Shown here: in pieces, positions 6,696 through 15,248 of the stretch
How the letters are laid out: each line of letters starts with the position of its first letter
How positions within the stretch are numbered: position 1 is the stretch's first letter
From: an uncultured Clostridia bacterium
Lineage (GTDB): Bacteria > Bacillota > Clostridia > Tissierellales > Peptoniphilaceae
Length of the DNA stretch: 16,765 bases
Reading direction: 5' to 3'
Assembly (NCBI GenBank): GCA_947254025.1
Contig: CAMYBS010000024.1
Coordinates: 1-16,765, forward strand
Notes under the pieces: generated by a model
Seen by the model: only the letters and a program-made list of their open reading frames with translations
Databases searched by the model: none
Told to the model about the DNA's origin: nothing
Made by a program: the position numbers and the translations under genes

Positions 6696-6992
6696 CTACG
6701 CTTCTACTACTCTTTTTAGCTTGAAGAAGCCAAATTTTTCTTCAGGCGCATTCTTTAGCGCATCCTCTTTTGATAATGAGTATTCGCTGTCAACTTCATC
6801 CTCGCTTAATAAGCACTCTTTGTACTCATTAACTTGATAAGTCTTGTCTATGTCCTTATCGTCAAGCTCATTAACAATGGATATCATCTTGATTATATCG
6901 TTAAATTTTTTGGTGAATGCATCCATGTCTGACTCGTCTATAGCAAGTCTTGCTGTGTAACATAGATTTTCAATATCTTTTCTCTCCATCAT
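6696..6992 (-). CDS. gatC: Asp/Glu-tRNA(Asn/Gln) amidotransferase subunit C
   Basis: This 98-residue protein is the small GatC chaperone subunit that wraps GatA and GatB. The family pattern runs from an N-terminal helical pair (DIENLCYTARLAI) through a middle LLSEDEV to the C-terminal NAPEEKFGFFKLKRVVEA. It overlaps the ligA stop by 4 bp (ATGA). There are two adjacent ATGs: AAGGAG is 5 bases before the first and 8 before the second, so initiation at Met2 (6989) is equally plausible. Confidence 0.95.
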   Translation of the reverse strand: MMERKDIENLCYTARLAIDESDMDAFTKKFNDIIKMISIVNELDDKDIDKTYQVNEYKECLLSEDEVDSEYSLSKEDALKNAPEEKFGFFKLKRVVEA

Positions 6993-8959
6993 ATCAACTC
7001 CTTCAAATCATTTTCGTGTAGTATCTTTATATTTAAAGTTTTTGCTTTTTCAAATTTTGAACCAGGATTTTCTCCAACAACTACATAGTCTGTCTTTGAT
7101 GAGACAGAGCCTTGCACTTTGGCGCCTTTATTTTCAAGAATGTTTTTTAATTCATCTCTAGTGTAATTTTCAAGTGTTCCTGTCAAAACAAATTTAAGTC
7201 CTTCGAGTGATTTATCGCCGCTATCTTCTACATCTAGAACTTTTATTCCGTGATCAAATAGACTTTGTATAGATTTTTTACTAGTTTCGTCTGTTAAGAA
7301 TGAAACTATCTCATTAGCAGTTATATCGCCCACGTCTTCGATAGCCACTAAATCATCAAAGCTTGCAATTAAGAAATTATCTATAGTTTTATAATGCTCT
7401 GCTAAATCACGGCTCGTCTTAACACCAACATTGGCGATGGATAAAGCGTAAATAAAATTTTTAAGCTCTACTGTCTTTGAATTTTGAATAGAACTAATAA
7501 TATTATTTGCTTTTTTCTCTTTAAAACCTTCTAGCTTTAGTAAATCTTTTACTTTAAGGTCATATAGCATTGAAACTTGATCAATATTTAGCTTTTCTAA
7601 GAACAATTCTGCAGTTTTTTCACTGAAGCCATCTATGTTCATGGCCTCTTTAGATGCAAAGTGAACTATGGTTTTAACTAGTTGCGGTTTGCATCCCAAG
7701 GTATTCGGGCAGAAATAATGAACGCCCTCTTTATAAAGCTTACTGTGACAGTATGGGCAATATTTTGGCTGCTCTATCTCATAAACTTCTTCGTCTGTCT
7801 TTAGTGGACCCATAATCTCAGGAATAACGTCATTTGATCTTCTAATCAAAACTCTCTCGTTTAGATGAAGTTTTTTCCTCTTGATGTCATCCAAATTATT
7901 AAGTGTCGCTCTCTTTATGGTAACGCCACCTATATCAACCGGCTCAAGTAGCGCAGTTGGCGTAACTTTCGCGCTTCTACCGACATTCCACTCAACACCA
8001 ATGATTCTAGTAGATGTTTCAAGTGCCTCAAATTTATATGCAATCGCAAATCTTGGGAATTTATTAGTGTAGCCCATAAGTTTTTGCGTTTTAACATCGT
8101 TTATCTTGATTACCATGCCGTCAGTAAGAAAATCTTGTTTAAGTCTATCTTCTTTTTGCACTTCAATCTCTTTTAATAAATCTTCCATATTCGAGAATTT
8201 TTTGTGATATTTTGAAACAGGCAGTGTATTATCTTTTATAAAAGCGACTATCTCTTCCTGCGTTTTAAATTCTTTGCCTTCTATGTAAGCAATATTGTAA
8301 AGATAAGTGATTAAGTGCCTTTTTTCAGTCTCTTTTACATCAAGGTTACGTAGCGCACCAGCTGCCGCATTTCTTGCATTCTTTAGCTGGACTTCGTTGT
8401 TTTCGTTATATTCTTTAAGTTTTGATAGTGGCATAAGGCCCTCGCCTTGAACTTCAAACTTGCCTTTGTATTTAACCCTTAATGGTATTGACTTAATTGT
8501 AAGGACTTGCTCGTAAATCTCTTCGCCAACTTCACCAGTGCCTCTCGTTGCCCCCATCTTTAAAATACCTTCATCATAAGTTAGATTAATAGTAAGACCG
8601 TCGAATTTATATTCAAGTATATACTCAGGTTTTGGAAGTTTATCGCTATGCGTTTCATTGTATCCTTCTATAAAACGAAGATTCTTCTCGTGCCAATCTC
8701 TAAGCGCATCAAAACTTTGTGCTTTATCAAGGCTCCAAAGCCTTCCAAGATGAGTGTGCTTAACGAATTTATCAAGAACTGCGTCGCCAACTCTTTGTGT
8801 CGGAGAGTATGGTAAATGAGTTCCTGTCTCGTTTTCAAGCTTCACTAGCTCATCATATAACTTGTCATATTCTTTATCAGAAACTATCGGGTCATCGAGT
8901 ACATAGTAGTGGTAGTTGTATTCCTCAAGCTTCTTGATTAATTCTTCCATCCTATCCAT
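6989..8959 (-). CDS. ligA: NAD-dependent DNA ligase
   Basis: This 656-residue protein has the full LigA layout: NAD-binding Ia domain (YYVLDDPIVSDKEYD, 18-32), adenylation domain with the nucleotide-accepting Lys118 in KFDG, OB fold (VGRSAKVTP at 327-334), zinc finger with Cys401, 404, 417 and 423, helix-hairpin-helix repeats (about 430-555) and a C-terminal BRCT domain (584-656). It seals nicks during replication and repair using NAD. Some strongly conserved motifs are altered in a way I associate with clostridial LigAs: RGTGEVGEE for RGDGxxGED, and VGRSAK for VGRTGx. ATG at 8959 has AAAGGA at 9 bases; Met4 is a less likely alternative. The gene follows pcrA with a 1-bp gap, matching the common pcrA-ligA pairing. 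Confidence 0.97.
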   Translation of the reverse strand: MDRMEELIKKLEEYNYHYYVLDDPIVSDKEYDKLYDELVKLENETGTHLPYSPTQRVGDAVLDKFVKHTHLGRLWSLDKAQSFDALRDWHEKNLRFIEGYNETHSDKLPKPEYILEYKFDGLTINLTYDEGILKMGATRGTGEVGEEIYEQVLTIKSIPLRVKYKGKFEVQGEGLMPLSKLKEYNENNEVQLKNARNAAAGALRNLDVKETEKRHLITYLYNIAYIEGKEFKTQEEIVAFIKDNTLPVSKYHKKFSNMEDLLKEIEVQKEDRLKQDFLTDGMVIKINDVKTQKLMGYTNKFPRFAIAYKFEALETSTRIIGVEWNVGRSAKVTPTALLEPVDIGGVTIKRATLNNLDDIKRKKLHLNERVLIRRSNDVIPEIMGPLKTDEEVYEIEQPKYCPYCHSKLYKEGVHYFCPNTLGCKPQLVKTIVHFASKEAMNIDGFSEKTAELFLEKLNIDQVSMLYDLKVKDLLKLEGFKEKKANNIISSIQNSKTVELKNFIYALSIANVGVKTSRDLAEHYKTIDNFLIASFDDLVAIEDVGDITANEIVSFLTDETSKKSIQSLFDHGIKVLDVEDSGDKSLEGLKFVLTGTLENYTRDELKNILENKGAKVQGSVSSKTDYVVVGENPGSKFEKAKTLNIKILHENDLKELI

Positions 8960-8960
8960 A

Positions 8961-11144
8961 TCAATCTATCCTTTTTATTGGTGCAAAATCAATATTCAAA
9001 ATTTTAATACCCTTATTTGGAAAACTTATAGTTAAGTTCTTGCCATTGACAGAAACAACCATGCCTTCGCCAAAAGCTTTGTGCTTAATCTTATCTCCCG
9101 CCTTGATGTCTTTCTTATCACTTGATGGGCCTTCGCTTCCGCTAAATGATTTAAAACGTGAAACAGTCTTGTCAAAGCTTTGCTCTCTATGAGAAGCCTT
9201 GTTATTAACTGAGCTTTCAAATATAGAGCTCTCATCAAATTTATCTGATCTATAGTTAACAAGCTTTACAGCGTCTTGTGCTTCATCGATAAATCTTGAT
9301 GGTTTAGATACTATAGTTTGTCCATAAACTCTTCTCTCTTTAGCTAAGCTTAGGAACAGCTTCTTCATTGCTCTTGTCACTGCTACATAACAAAGCCTTC
9401 TTTCCTCTTCAAGACTACCCTCATCGATAGCTCTTTCGCTTGGGAAGAGACCGTCTTCCATACCAACTATGAAGACGATATTATACTCAAGACCCTTGGC
9501 GCTATGCATAGTAATCATAGTTACTGCCTCGCCCTTATCCTCTGTCTTGTCAAGGTCAGTTAAAAGTGAAATCTCTCCTAAGAAGTCTTTAAGTGTAATC
9601 TCATCATAATTATCTTCGTAATCAAGTAAAAGGTTTCTAAACTCATCCAAGTTTTCAATTCTTGTTCTTGCTTCGACAGTGTTCTCACTTTCAAGTGCAC
9701 TAAGGTATTCACTCTTATCTAAAACTAAATCATATAGCTCTGACAAGCTAAGATTGTCCTTTAGCTTCTTTATATAGTCAATGCACTCATAAAAATCCTT
9801 TATCTTTTTATTCTTGCTTATGGATAGAGCGTCGTAAAGGCTGATATTCTTAGTAATCATATCTTCTGTTATGCTCTCAACACTTTTGTCTCCAATACCT
9901 CTTCTAGGTGTATTTATAATTCTCTTAAGCGAGATAAAGTCGCTTGTATTATCCAAGAACTTAAAGTAGGCAAGTATGTCCTTGATCTCTTTTCTATCAT
10001 AGAACTTTACTCCGCCAACTATGTTATATTTGATGCCAAACTTTAAGAACATATCTTCAAAAGATCTCGATTGAGCATTAGTTCTATAAAGTATTGCAAA
10101 GTCGCTCTCCTTATAACCTTCGTTTAATAGCTCTTTTATCTTTTGTGCAACAAAGTAGCTCTCCTCTACATTGCTTTGCGTCATGTAGCAATATACGTCA
10201 TCTCCATCTTGATTATCTGTCCAAAGGTTCTTATCCTTTCTCTCGTCGTTGTTTTTGATAATCTTGTTGGCAGCATTTAATATATTCTTAGTAGATCTAT
10301 AGTTTTGCTCAAGTAGTATGGTCTTAACATTTTTATAATCTTTTTCAAAGTTTAAGATGTTTCTGATGTCTGCTCCTCTCCAGCCATATATACTTTGATC
10401 TGCATCACCTACTACGCAGATGTTCTTGTAAAGGTCTGAAAGCAGCTTTGCCATCCTATACTGCATATAGTTTGTATCTTGATACTCGTCTACAAAGACA
10501 TACTTGAATCTCTCTTGATAAATTTGTCTTACGTCATCATTTTCTTCTAAAAGCCTTACACAGTTAGCTATCATGTCATCAAAGTCCATCGCATCATACT
10601 CAAGCAACTCCTTTTGATATAATCTATAAACTTCCGCATCAGTTTTCTTTCTATAGCTATCAGAAATGCTTTCGTATTCATCTGCATCCAAGTTTTGCAT
10701 CTTCAATGTCGATACTAAATTAATAAAGTATGATGGCACATAAGTCTTCGGATCAAGCTCAAGCTCTTTAAGTATATCTTTGATAAGAGTCAATTGATTG
10801 TCTCTATCATATATAGTGAAGTTGTTTGTATATCCAACAAGGTTTGCATGGCGTCTAAGCAGTCTTAGTGCTATAGAGTGAAAGGTACCTATCCACATGG
10901 ATGAGATGTCTTTATTTAAAAACGATGCCACTCTGTCCTTCATCTCTTTAGCAGCCTTATTAGTAAATGTTATCGCAAGTATTTCGTCTTCACTCGCAAG
11001 TGCATTCTCTATAAGGTAGGCAATCTTGTATGTTACTACTCTAGTCTTGCCTGAACCTGCCCCAGCCATGATTAATAAGGGACCACTGTTATATAAAACA
11101 GCTTCCCTTTGGCTTGCGTTTAATCTATCTAAAATATTATTCAT
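8961..11144 (-). CDS. pcrA: ATP-dependent DNA helicase PcrA (UvrD/Rep family)
   Basis: This 727-residue SF1A helicase has all motifs: Walker A AGAGSGKT (27-34), motif Ia TFTNKAA (59-65), Walker B DEYQDTN (219-225), motif III GDADQSIYGWRG (246-257), motif IV NYRST (281-285), motif V TMHSAKGLEYN (545-555) and motif VI YVAVTRA (586-592). A low-complexity linker (about 620-680) leads to a Tudor-like C-terminal fold (682-725, GDKIKHKAFGEGMVV), which in PcrA contacts RNA polymerase. PcrA acts in repair, rolling-circle replication and removal of RecA. The ATG lies within the end of the metal regulator gene (8 bp overlap) with a weak AAAGG close by, so translation is probably coupled. Confidence 0.97.
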   Translation of the reverse strand: MNNILDRLNASQREAVLYNSGPLLIMAGAGSGKTRVVTYKIAYLIENALASEDEILAITFTNKAAKEMKDRVASFLNKDISSMWIGTFHSIALRLLRRHANLVGYTNNFTIYDRDNQLTLIKDILKELELDPKTYVPSYFINLVSTLKMQNLDADEYESISDSYRKKTDAEVYRLYQKELLEYDAMDFDDMIANCVRLLEENDDVRQIYQERFKYVFVDEYQDTNYMQYRMAKLLSDLYKNICVVGDADQSIYGWRGADIRNILNFEKDYKNVKTILLEQNYRSTKNILNAANKIIKNNDERKDKNLWTDNQDGDDVYCYMTQSNVEESYFVAQKIKELLNEGYKESDFAILYRTNAQSRSFEDMFLKFGIKYNIVGGVKFYDRKEIKDILAYFKFLDNTSDFISLKRIINTPRRGIGDKSVESITEDMITKNISLYDALSISKNKKIKDFYECIDYIKKLKDNLSLSELYDLVLDKSEYLSALESENTVEARTRIENLDEFRNLLLDYEDNYDEITLKDFLGEISLLTDLDKTEDKGEAVTMITMHSAKGLEYNIVFIVGMEDGLFPSERAIDEGSLEEERRLCYVAVTRAMKKLFLSLAKERRVYGQTIVSKPSRFIDEAQDAVKLVNYRSDKFDESSIFESSVNNKASHREQSFDKTVSRFKSFSGSEGPSSDKKDIKAGDKIKHKAFGEGMVVSVNGKNLTISFPNKGIKILNIDFAPIKRID

Positions 11145-11508
11145 TACCTTTATTAACTAATTCCTTTATTTTATCAAATGTAACTTGGCTTATAACGTGC
11201 TCAACCCTACAAGCATCATCATTTGCATTCTCATGGTCAACGCCAATATTTTCAAAGAAAGTTCTAAGTGTACAGTGCCTATCATAAACAAGTTTTGCCA
11301 GCTTTTCGCCTTCCTTTGTAAATGTTAGCTCGCCATCGTCTTGAACTTCGATATAACCATCTTCTTTTAATATACCAACTGCTCTACTAACGCTTGGCTT
11401 AGAAAAATCAAGGGCCTTCGCAACGTCTGTACTTCTAACCTTAATGCCTTTGTTTTGTAGCATTAGTATCATCTCTAAATAATTTTCTCTTGATTCACCG
11501 ATTTTCAT
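11137..11508 (-). CDS. DtxR/MntR-family metal-dependent regulator
   Basis: This 123-residue protein has a winged helix (about 7-62, with recognition helix SKPSVSRAV) and a metal-binding/dimerisation domain, but no SH3-like third domain. Candidate metal ligands are Glu12 (ENYLE), His78 (YDRHC), Cys100, Glu103 and His104 (DACRVEH). The Cys matches DtxR/IdeR (Cys102) rather than MntR (Glu99). Asn9 occupies the position of MntR Asp8 or DtxR Met10, and Asn97 that of DtxR His98. It probably binds Fe or Mn and represses metal-uptake genes, but the sequence does not decide the metal and no uptake gene is nearby. AGGAGG stands 7 bases before ATG. Its place between smpB and pcrA suggests co-transcription, not local control. 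Confidence 0.85.
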   Translation of the reverse strand: MKIGESRENYLEMILMLQNKGIKVRSTDVAKALDFSKPSVSRAVGILKEDGYIEVQDDGELTFTKEGEKLAKLVYDRHCTLRTFFENIGVDHENANDDACRVEHVISQVTFDKIKELVNKGNE

Positions 11509-11519
11509 TTGCTTACCTC

Positions 11520-11975
11520 CTAGATTTTATACTTTCTATCAATACTTCTTTTAATGTCTTTTTCTCTTTGACTCTCTCTCTTGTCATAAAGCTTCTTACC
11601 TTTCGCAAGTGCTATCTCAAGCTTCGCTCTTCCGCGCTTAAAATATAATCTTAGCGGAACAACAGTAGAGCCCTCAAGCTTTATATCTTGAGAAATCTTT
11701 CTAATCTCTTTTCTGTTGAGCAATAACTTTCTTGTCCTAAGTGGGTCCTCGTTAAATATATTGCCTTCCTTGTATGGACTTACGTGCATACCAAAGACGA
11801 AAATTTCACCATTCTTAACAATTACATAACTCTCTTTTAAATTCACTCTACCTTGTCTAATGGATTTTACTTCGGTGCCTTTTAAAACTAAGCCCGCCTC
11901 ATACGTTTTTTCTATAAAATAATCGTGTCTCGCTTTTTTATTATTAGCTACAACTTTTATATCTTCTTCTTTCAT
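11520..11975 (-). CDS. smpB: SsrA (tmRNA)-binding protein
   Basis: This 151-residue SmpB begins with [18 protein letters not shown] (12-29) and [20 protein letters not shown]. It continues with the RTRKLLL segment and ends in the basic tail [15 protein letters not shown] that folds in the ribosome decoding centre. It delivers tmRNA to stalled ribosomes in trans-translation. The gene overlaps the rnr stop by 4 bp (ATGA), with GGAGTGG just upstream. The rnr-smpB pairing is functionally sensible because RNase R degrades the non-stop messages released by this pathway. The ssrA gene is not in the window. Confidence 0.97.
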   Translation of the reverse strand: MKEEDIKVVANNKKARHDYFIEKTYEAGLVLKGTEVKSIRQGRVNLKESYVIVKNGEIFVFGMHVSPYKEGNIFNEDPLRTRKLLLNRKEIRKISQDIKLEGSTVVPLRLYFKRGRAKLEIALAKGKKLYDKRESQREKDIKRSIDRKYKI

Positions 11976-14074
11976 TCAACCACTCCAAGAATTTTAAAAT
12001 CAATAGTTCTCGTCTCTTTCGATGCATCAAGGACAGCAACTCTTACCTTCATACCTATCCTGTATTCATTTAATGAGTCCTTGCCGATGACTTTGTATTC
12101 TGTTTCATCAAAATAATAGAAATCATCATCCATATTTGCAAAGTGGCAAAGACCTTCTATGGTATTCTCAAGCATAACATATACGCCAAAGGATGTTAGT
12201 GATGAAACTTCACCAACATAAACATTGCCGATCTTATCTTGCATGTACTCAGCGCACTTCATTTGTACTATGTCACGCTCTGCCTTCTCTTGAACAAGCT
12301 CCGTTTCAGATATATGCTTTGTCATCTGATCAAGGTTCTTCTCATAGTAAACAATCTTGCTTTCCTTAAGTCTGCCATTCATAAAGTCCTTAATGATTCT
12401 ATGAATAATAAGGTCTGAGTATCTTCTGATAGGAGATGTGAAGTGCGAGTAGTACTTCGAAGCAAGTCCAAAGTGACCAAGCTCTTCATAAGTGTATCTC
12501 GCCTTTTGCATAGTCCTAAGAACTATGTTTGAAATAAGCGCCGATTCTTTTTTGCCCTTAAGTTCATTAAGCACCTTTGCCAAATCAGCTGGAGTAACAT
12601 TATCAGGGTTGATGTATAAGTCAAAGCGTTTCAAGAACTCAGAAAGGTAGAACATCTTCTCCCTCTTTGGTTTCTCGTGTACTCTATATACAAAAGGCAA
12701 GTCCTTCATAAAGTATTCCTTAGCTACAGTTTCGTTCGCAGCTATCATGAACTCTTCTATAATCTTATTAGCAACTCGTCTTTCTTCTGGTTTTATGTCA
12801 AGAACTTTGCCTTTCTCGTCCAAAACAACTTTTGTTTCAACGATGTCAAAGTCTATGTTACCTCTTTTGTTTCTCTTATCATTAAGAATATGCATTAAAT
12901 CTTGCATGTTCTTAAGCGTATCTTCTATAGCATCAAGACCAAGTTCAGCCGCCTTCTTCTTGCCTTCTAAAAGGTCTGAAACTTGTGTGTAGTTAAGTCT
13001 GTAGTCAGAGTTAATCACAGCCTCTGATATCTTGTGACTTAAAACCTCCCCGTTCTTATCTATATCCATCTTAACAGATAGTGTTAGCCTATCTTCATTT
13101 GGATTAAGTGAGCATATGCCATTCGAAAGCTCTTTTGGAAGCATCGGTAGAACCCTATCAAGTAAGTAGTATGAGTTGCCTCTTAAGTAAGCCTCCTTAT
13201 CTAAGTATGTGCGCTCCTTGACATAATTAGCAACGTCTGCTATGTGTACGTAGAGTGTATACATATCGCCACTTTTCACTAAGCTTATGGCGTCGTCTAA
13301 GTCCTTCGAGTCAACACCGTCTATAGTTACCGTTAATAAGTCTCTATAGTCTACTCTGCGCTCTATCTCTTCAGAGCTTATATCATAGTTAATATCTTCT
13401 AATTCATCTTTAACTCTATTTGGAAAGTACTCTCTAAGTTCGTACGACTTAATGATGGATGTGATGTCTATACCTGGATCATCTTCTTTACCGATAATCT
13501 CAACAACTCTTCCCTCTGGATTTTTATTTTTGTCTGGATACTTAATGATCTCAGCAACTACCTTGTCACCATGCTTTGCGCCTTTTGAATTGCTCTTATT
13601 GATAAAGACATCATATATAATCTTGACATCATCACATCTGATAAAGCCAAAGCTGCCATTGTCTTGATAAGTTCCAACAACCCTCTTTGTAGCTCTGGAT
13701 AATATCTTGATTATCTTGCCTTCATAGTTACCATCAAGTTTCTTCTCTGTGATTATAGCGCATACCTCATCAGAGTCCATAGCGTACATCGAGTTTTCAA
13801 ATCTTATGAAGACATCAAAGTCATCACCTATAACGAAGCCAAAGCCGCGTTTATTAGCTTCATACTTTCCTTTTATTATATGGGAACTGTTGTAAGTGTA
13901 ATATTTATCATTGCTGCAAATAATTTTTTTATCTTTTTCTAATGATTTAAGAAGTCTTTCAAATATTTTCTTATCTTTCTTCGTAATCTTAAACGCTCTT
14001 AGTAAGTCCTTCTTGCTTTGGGGTACATAGTCTTCTCTATTAAAATAGTTCATTACAAGTTCCCTGATTTTCAT
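11972..14074 (-). CDS. rnr: Ribonuclease R
   Basis: This 700-residue 3'-5' exoribonuclease has an N-terminal winged-helix-like segment (1-60), two cold-shock OB domains (about 65-195, with KRGFGFV and GSFGFIR), an RNB catalytic domain (about 239-555) and a C-terminal S1 domain (617-697, [14 protein letters not shown]). Acidic catalytic residues are in [14 protein letters not shown] (Asp252, 258, 260, 261), and the RNB end motif [16 protein letters not shown] is at 544-559. It digests structured RNA and, with SmpB-tmRNA, non-stop mRNA. The C-terminal lysine-rich tail seen in some RNase Rs is absent, because the protein ends right after S1. AGGTGA precedes the ATG at 14074, 8 bp after ddl. Confidence 0.96.
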   Translation of the reverse strand: MKIRELVMNYFNREDYVPQSKKDLLRAFKITKKDKKIFERLLKSLEKDKKIICSNDKYYTYNSSHIIKGKYEANKRGFGFVIGDDFDVFIRFENSMYAMDSDEVCAIITEKKLDGNYEGKIIKILSRATKRVVGTYQDNGSFGFIRCDDVKIIYDVFINKSNSKGAKHGDKVVAEIIKYPDKNKNPEGRVVEIIGKEDDPGIDITSIIKSYELREYFPNRVKDELEDINYDISSEEIERRVDYRDLLTVTIDGVDSKDLDDAISLVKSGDMYTLYVHIADVANYVKERTYLDKEAYLRGNSYYLLDRVLPMLPKELSNGICSLNPNEDRLTLSVKMDIDKNGEVLSHKISEAVINSDYRLNYTQVSDLLEGKKKAAELGLDAIEDTLKNMQDLMHILNDKRNKRGNIDFDIVETKVVLDEKGKVLDIKPEERRVANKIIEEFMIAANETVAKEYFMKDLPFVYRVHEKPKREKMFYLSEFLKRFDLYINPDNVTPADLAKVLNELKGKKESALISNIVLRTMQKARYTYEELGHFGLASKYYSHFTSPIRRYSDLIIHRIIKDFMNGRLKESKIVYYEKNLDQMTKHISETELVQEKAERDIVQMKCAEYMQDKIGNVYVGEVSSLTSFGVYVMLENTIEGLCHFANMDDDFYYFDETEYKVIGKDSLNEYRIGMKVRVAVLDASKETRTIDFKILGVVE

Positions 14075-14082
14075 TTTATCAC

Positions 14083-15237
14083 CTATAATTTCTTTCCGTA
14101 TTGAATACGTTTAAAGAGCTCTGCGTCATAAGAATAAACAGTTTCTTTCTTCATAGTATCAACTGCTTGAGCTATCTCTAGCATCTTTGTGATTAAATCC
14201 TTAAACGAATATCCCTTAGGCTCCCAAAGATAAAAAGCAACTGAACCAGGTATTGTGTTTATCTCATTGATATAAACTTTACCAGTGTCCTTCGATACAA
14301 GCAAGTCTACTCTAGCATTGCCGCTTGCATCAATGGATGTGAAAGCTGCTTTAGCAAGTCTTTCAAGTTCAGGTCTCAATGGCTCGTCCTTCTTTAAAAG
14401 GTTTCTAGCCAACTTAGTGCCTGGAGTCTTTTTATTTGATACATATTTATCATCAAATGTCAATAGTTCTTTGAAGTCTAGTGGTTCTTCCAATTCTGAT
14501 GTCTCGATATTTTCTTCGTAACCCATGACAGCGCAGTTTATCTCTCTTGCGTTTTCAACCGATTCTTCAACTATGACCTTTTTATCATAACTAAAGGCTA
14601 TCATCAAAGCTTCTTCCAAGTTTTCCTTGCTCTTAACCTTAGATATGCCTATAGACGAACCAAGGTTTGATGGCTTTATAAACAATGGATACTTTAAATT
14701 CTTTTCTATGTCAGACATAACATTGTCCTTTGAGCTTCTCCACATACTTCTGTAGTAGTACCTATAGTTTACTACAGGAAGTCCGTTTGCCCTATATACG
14801 TCCTTCATTATGACCTTGTCCATACCGACTGCAGAACTTAAGACGTTAGTGCCTGTATATGGTAGACCAACTGTCTCAACAAGTCCTTGGCATGATCCGT
14901 CTTCGCCGTTAGTTCCATGAAGTGCAAAGAAGACCATATCAAGTCTTTCGTATACCTTCTTGTCAAACATAGACTTTGTTTCAGGGTTTATATATAGGTT
15001 AAAATCTCCATAGTCACAGCCAAGCATAACGTTCTTAGCTGAACTAAAGTCACCGTCTTTAAATGTTTTAAAATTCTTGAAGGCCTCTGAACTTAGCCAC
15101 TTACCTTCTTTTGTAATATATATTGGAATTGGAAGGAATTTTTCTTTATCCATGTTCTCAATTACTTGCATTCCTGTAATAACTGATACTTCATGTTCAA
15201 CGCTTCTTCCACCAAATATAACGCCTACCTTTAGCAT
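14083..15237 (-). CDS. ddl: D-alanine--D-alanine ligase
   Basis: This 384-residue ATP-grasp ligase has the family motifs GGRSVEHEVS (9-18), HGTNGEDG (107-114), KPSNLGSSIGI (188-198), ARVDLL (308-313) and INEINTIPG (323-331). The omega-loop Lys264-Tyr265 (FDDKY) keeps the Tyr equivalent to E. coli DdlB Tyr216, which favours D-Ala-D-Ala over D-Ala-D-lactate. The residues after NTIPG are SVAFYLWEP rather than the common MTxxSLxP, and the protein is longer than DdlB (about 306 residues), which places it in a divergent clostridial Ddl group. It supplies the dipeptide used by the MurF-type ligase encoded just upstream. AGGAG precedes ATG at 8 bases, in an 11-bp gap. Confidence 0.94.
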   Translation of the reverse strand: MLKVGVIFGGRSVEHEVSVITGMQVIENMDKEKFLPIPIYITKEGKWLSSEAFKNFKTFKDGDFSSAKNVMLGCDYGDFNLYINPETKSMFDKKVYERLDMVFFALHGTNGEDGSCQGLVETVGLPYTGTNVLSSAVGMDKVIMKDVYRANGLPVVNYRYYYRSMWRSSKDNVMSDIEKNLKYPLFIKPSNLGSSIGISKVKSKENLEEALMIAFSYDKKVIVEESVENAREINCAVMGYEENIETSELEEPLDFKELLTFDDKYVSNKKTPGTKLARNLLKKDEPLRPELERLAKAAFTSIDASGNARVDLLVSKDTGKVYINEINTIPGSVAFYLWEPKGYSFKDLITKMLEIAQAVDTMKKETVYSYDAELFKRIQYGKKL

Positions 15238-15248
15238 TCTATCAACTC

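Noticed and set aside
14083..15237. Ddl as a D-Ala-D-lactate (vancomycin-resistance type) ligase
   Set aside because: Tyr265 is kept in the Lys-Tyr of the omega loop, which favours D-Ala-D-Ala, and no vanH or vanX-like gene is present.
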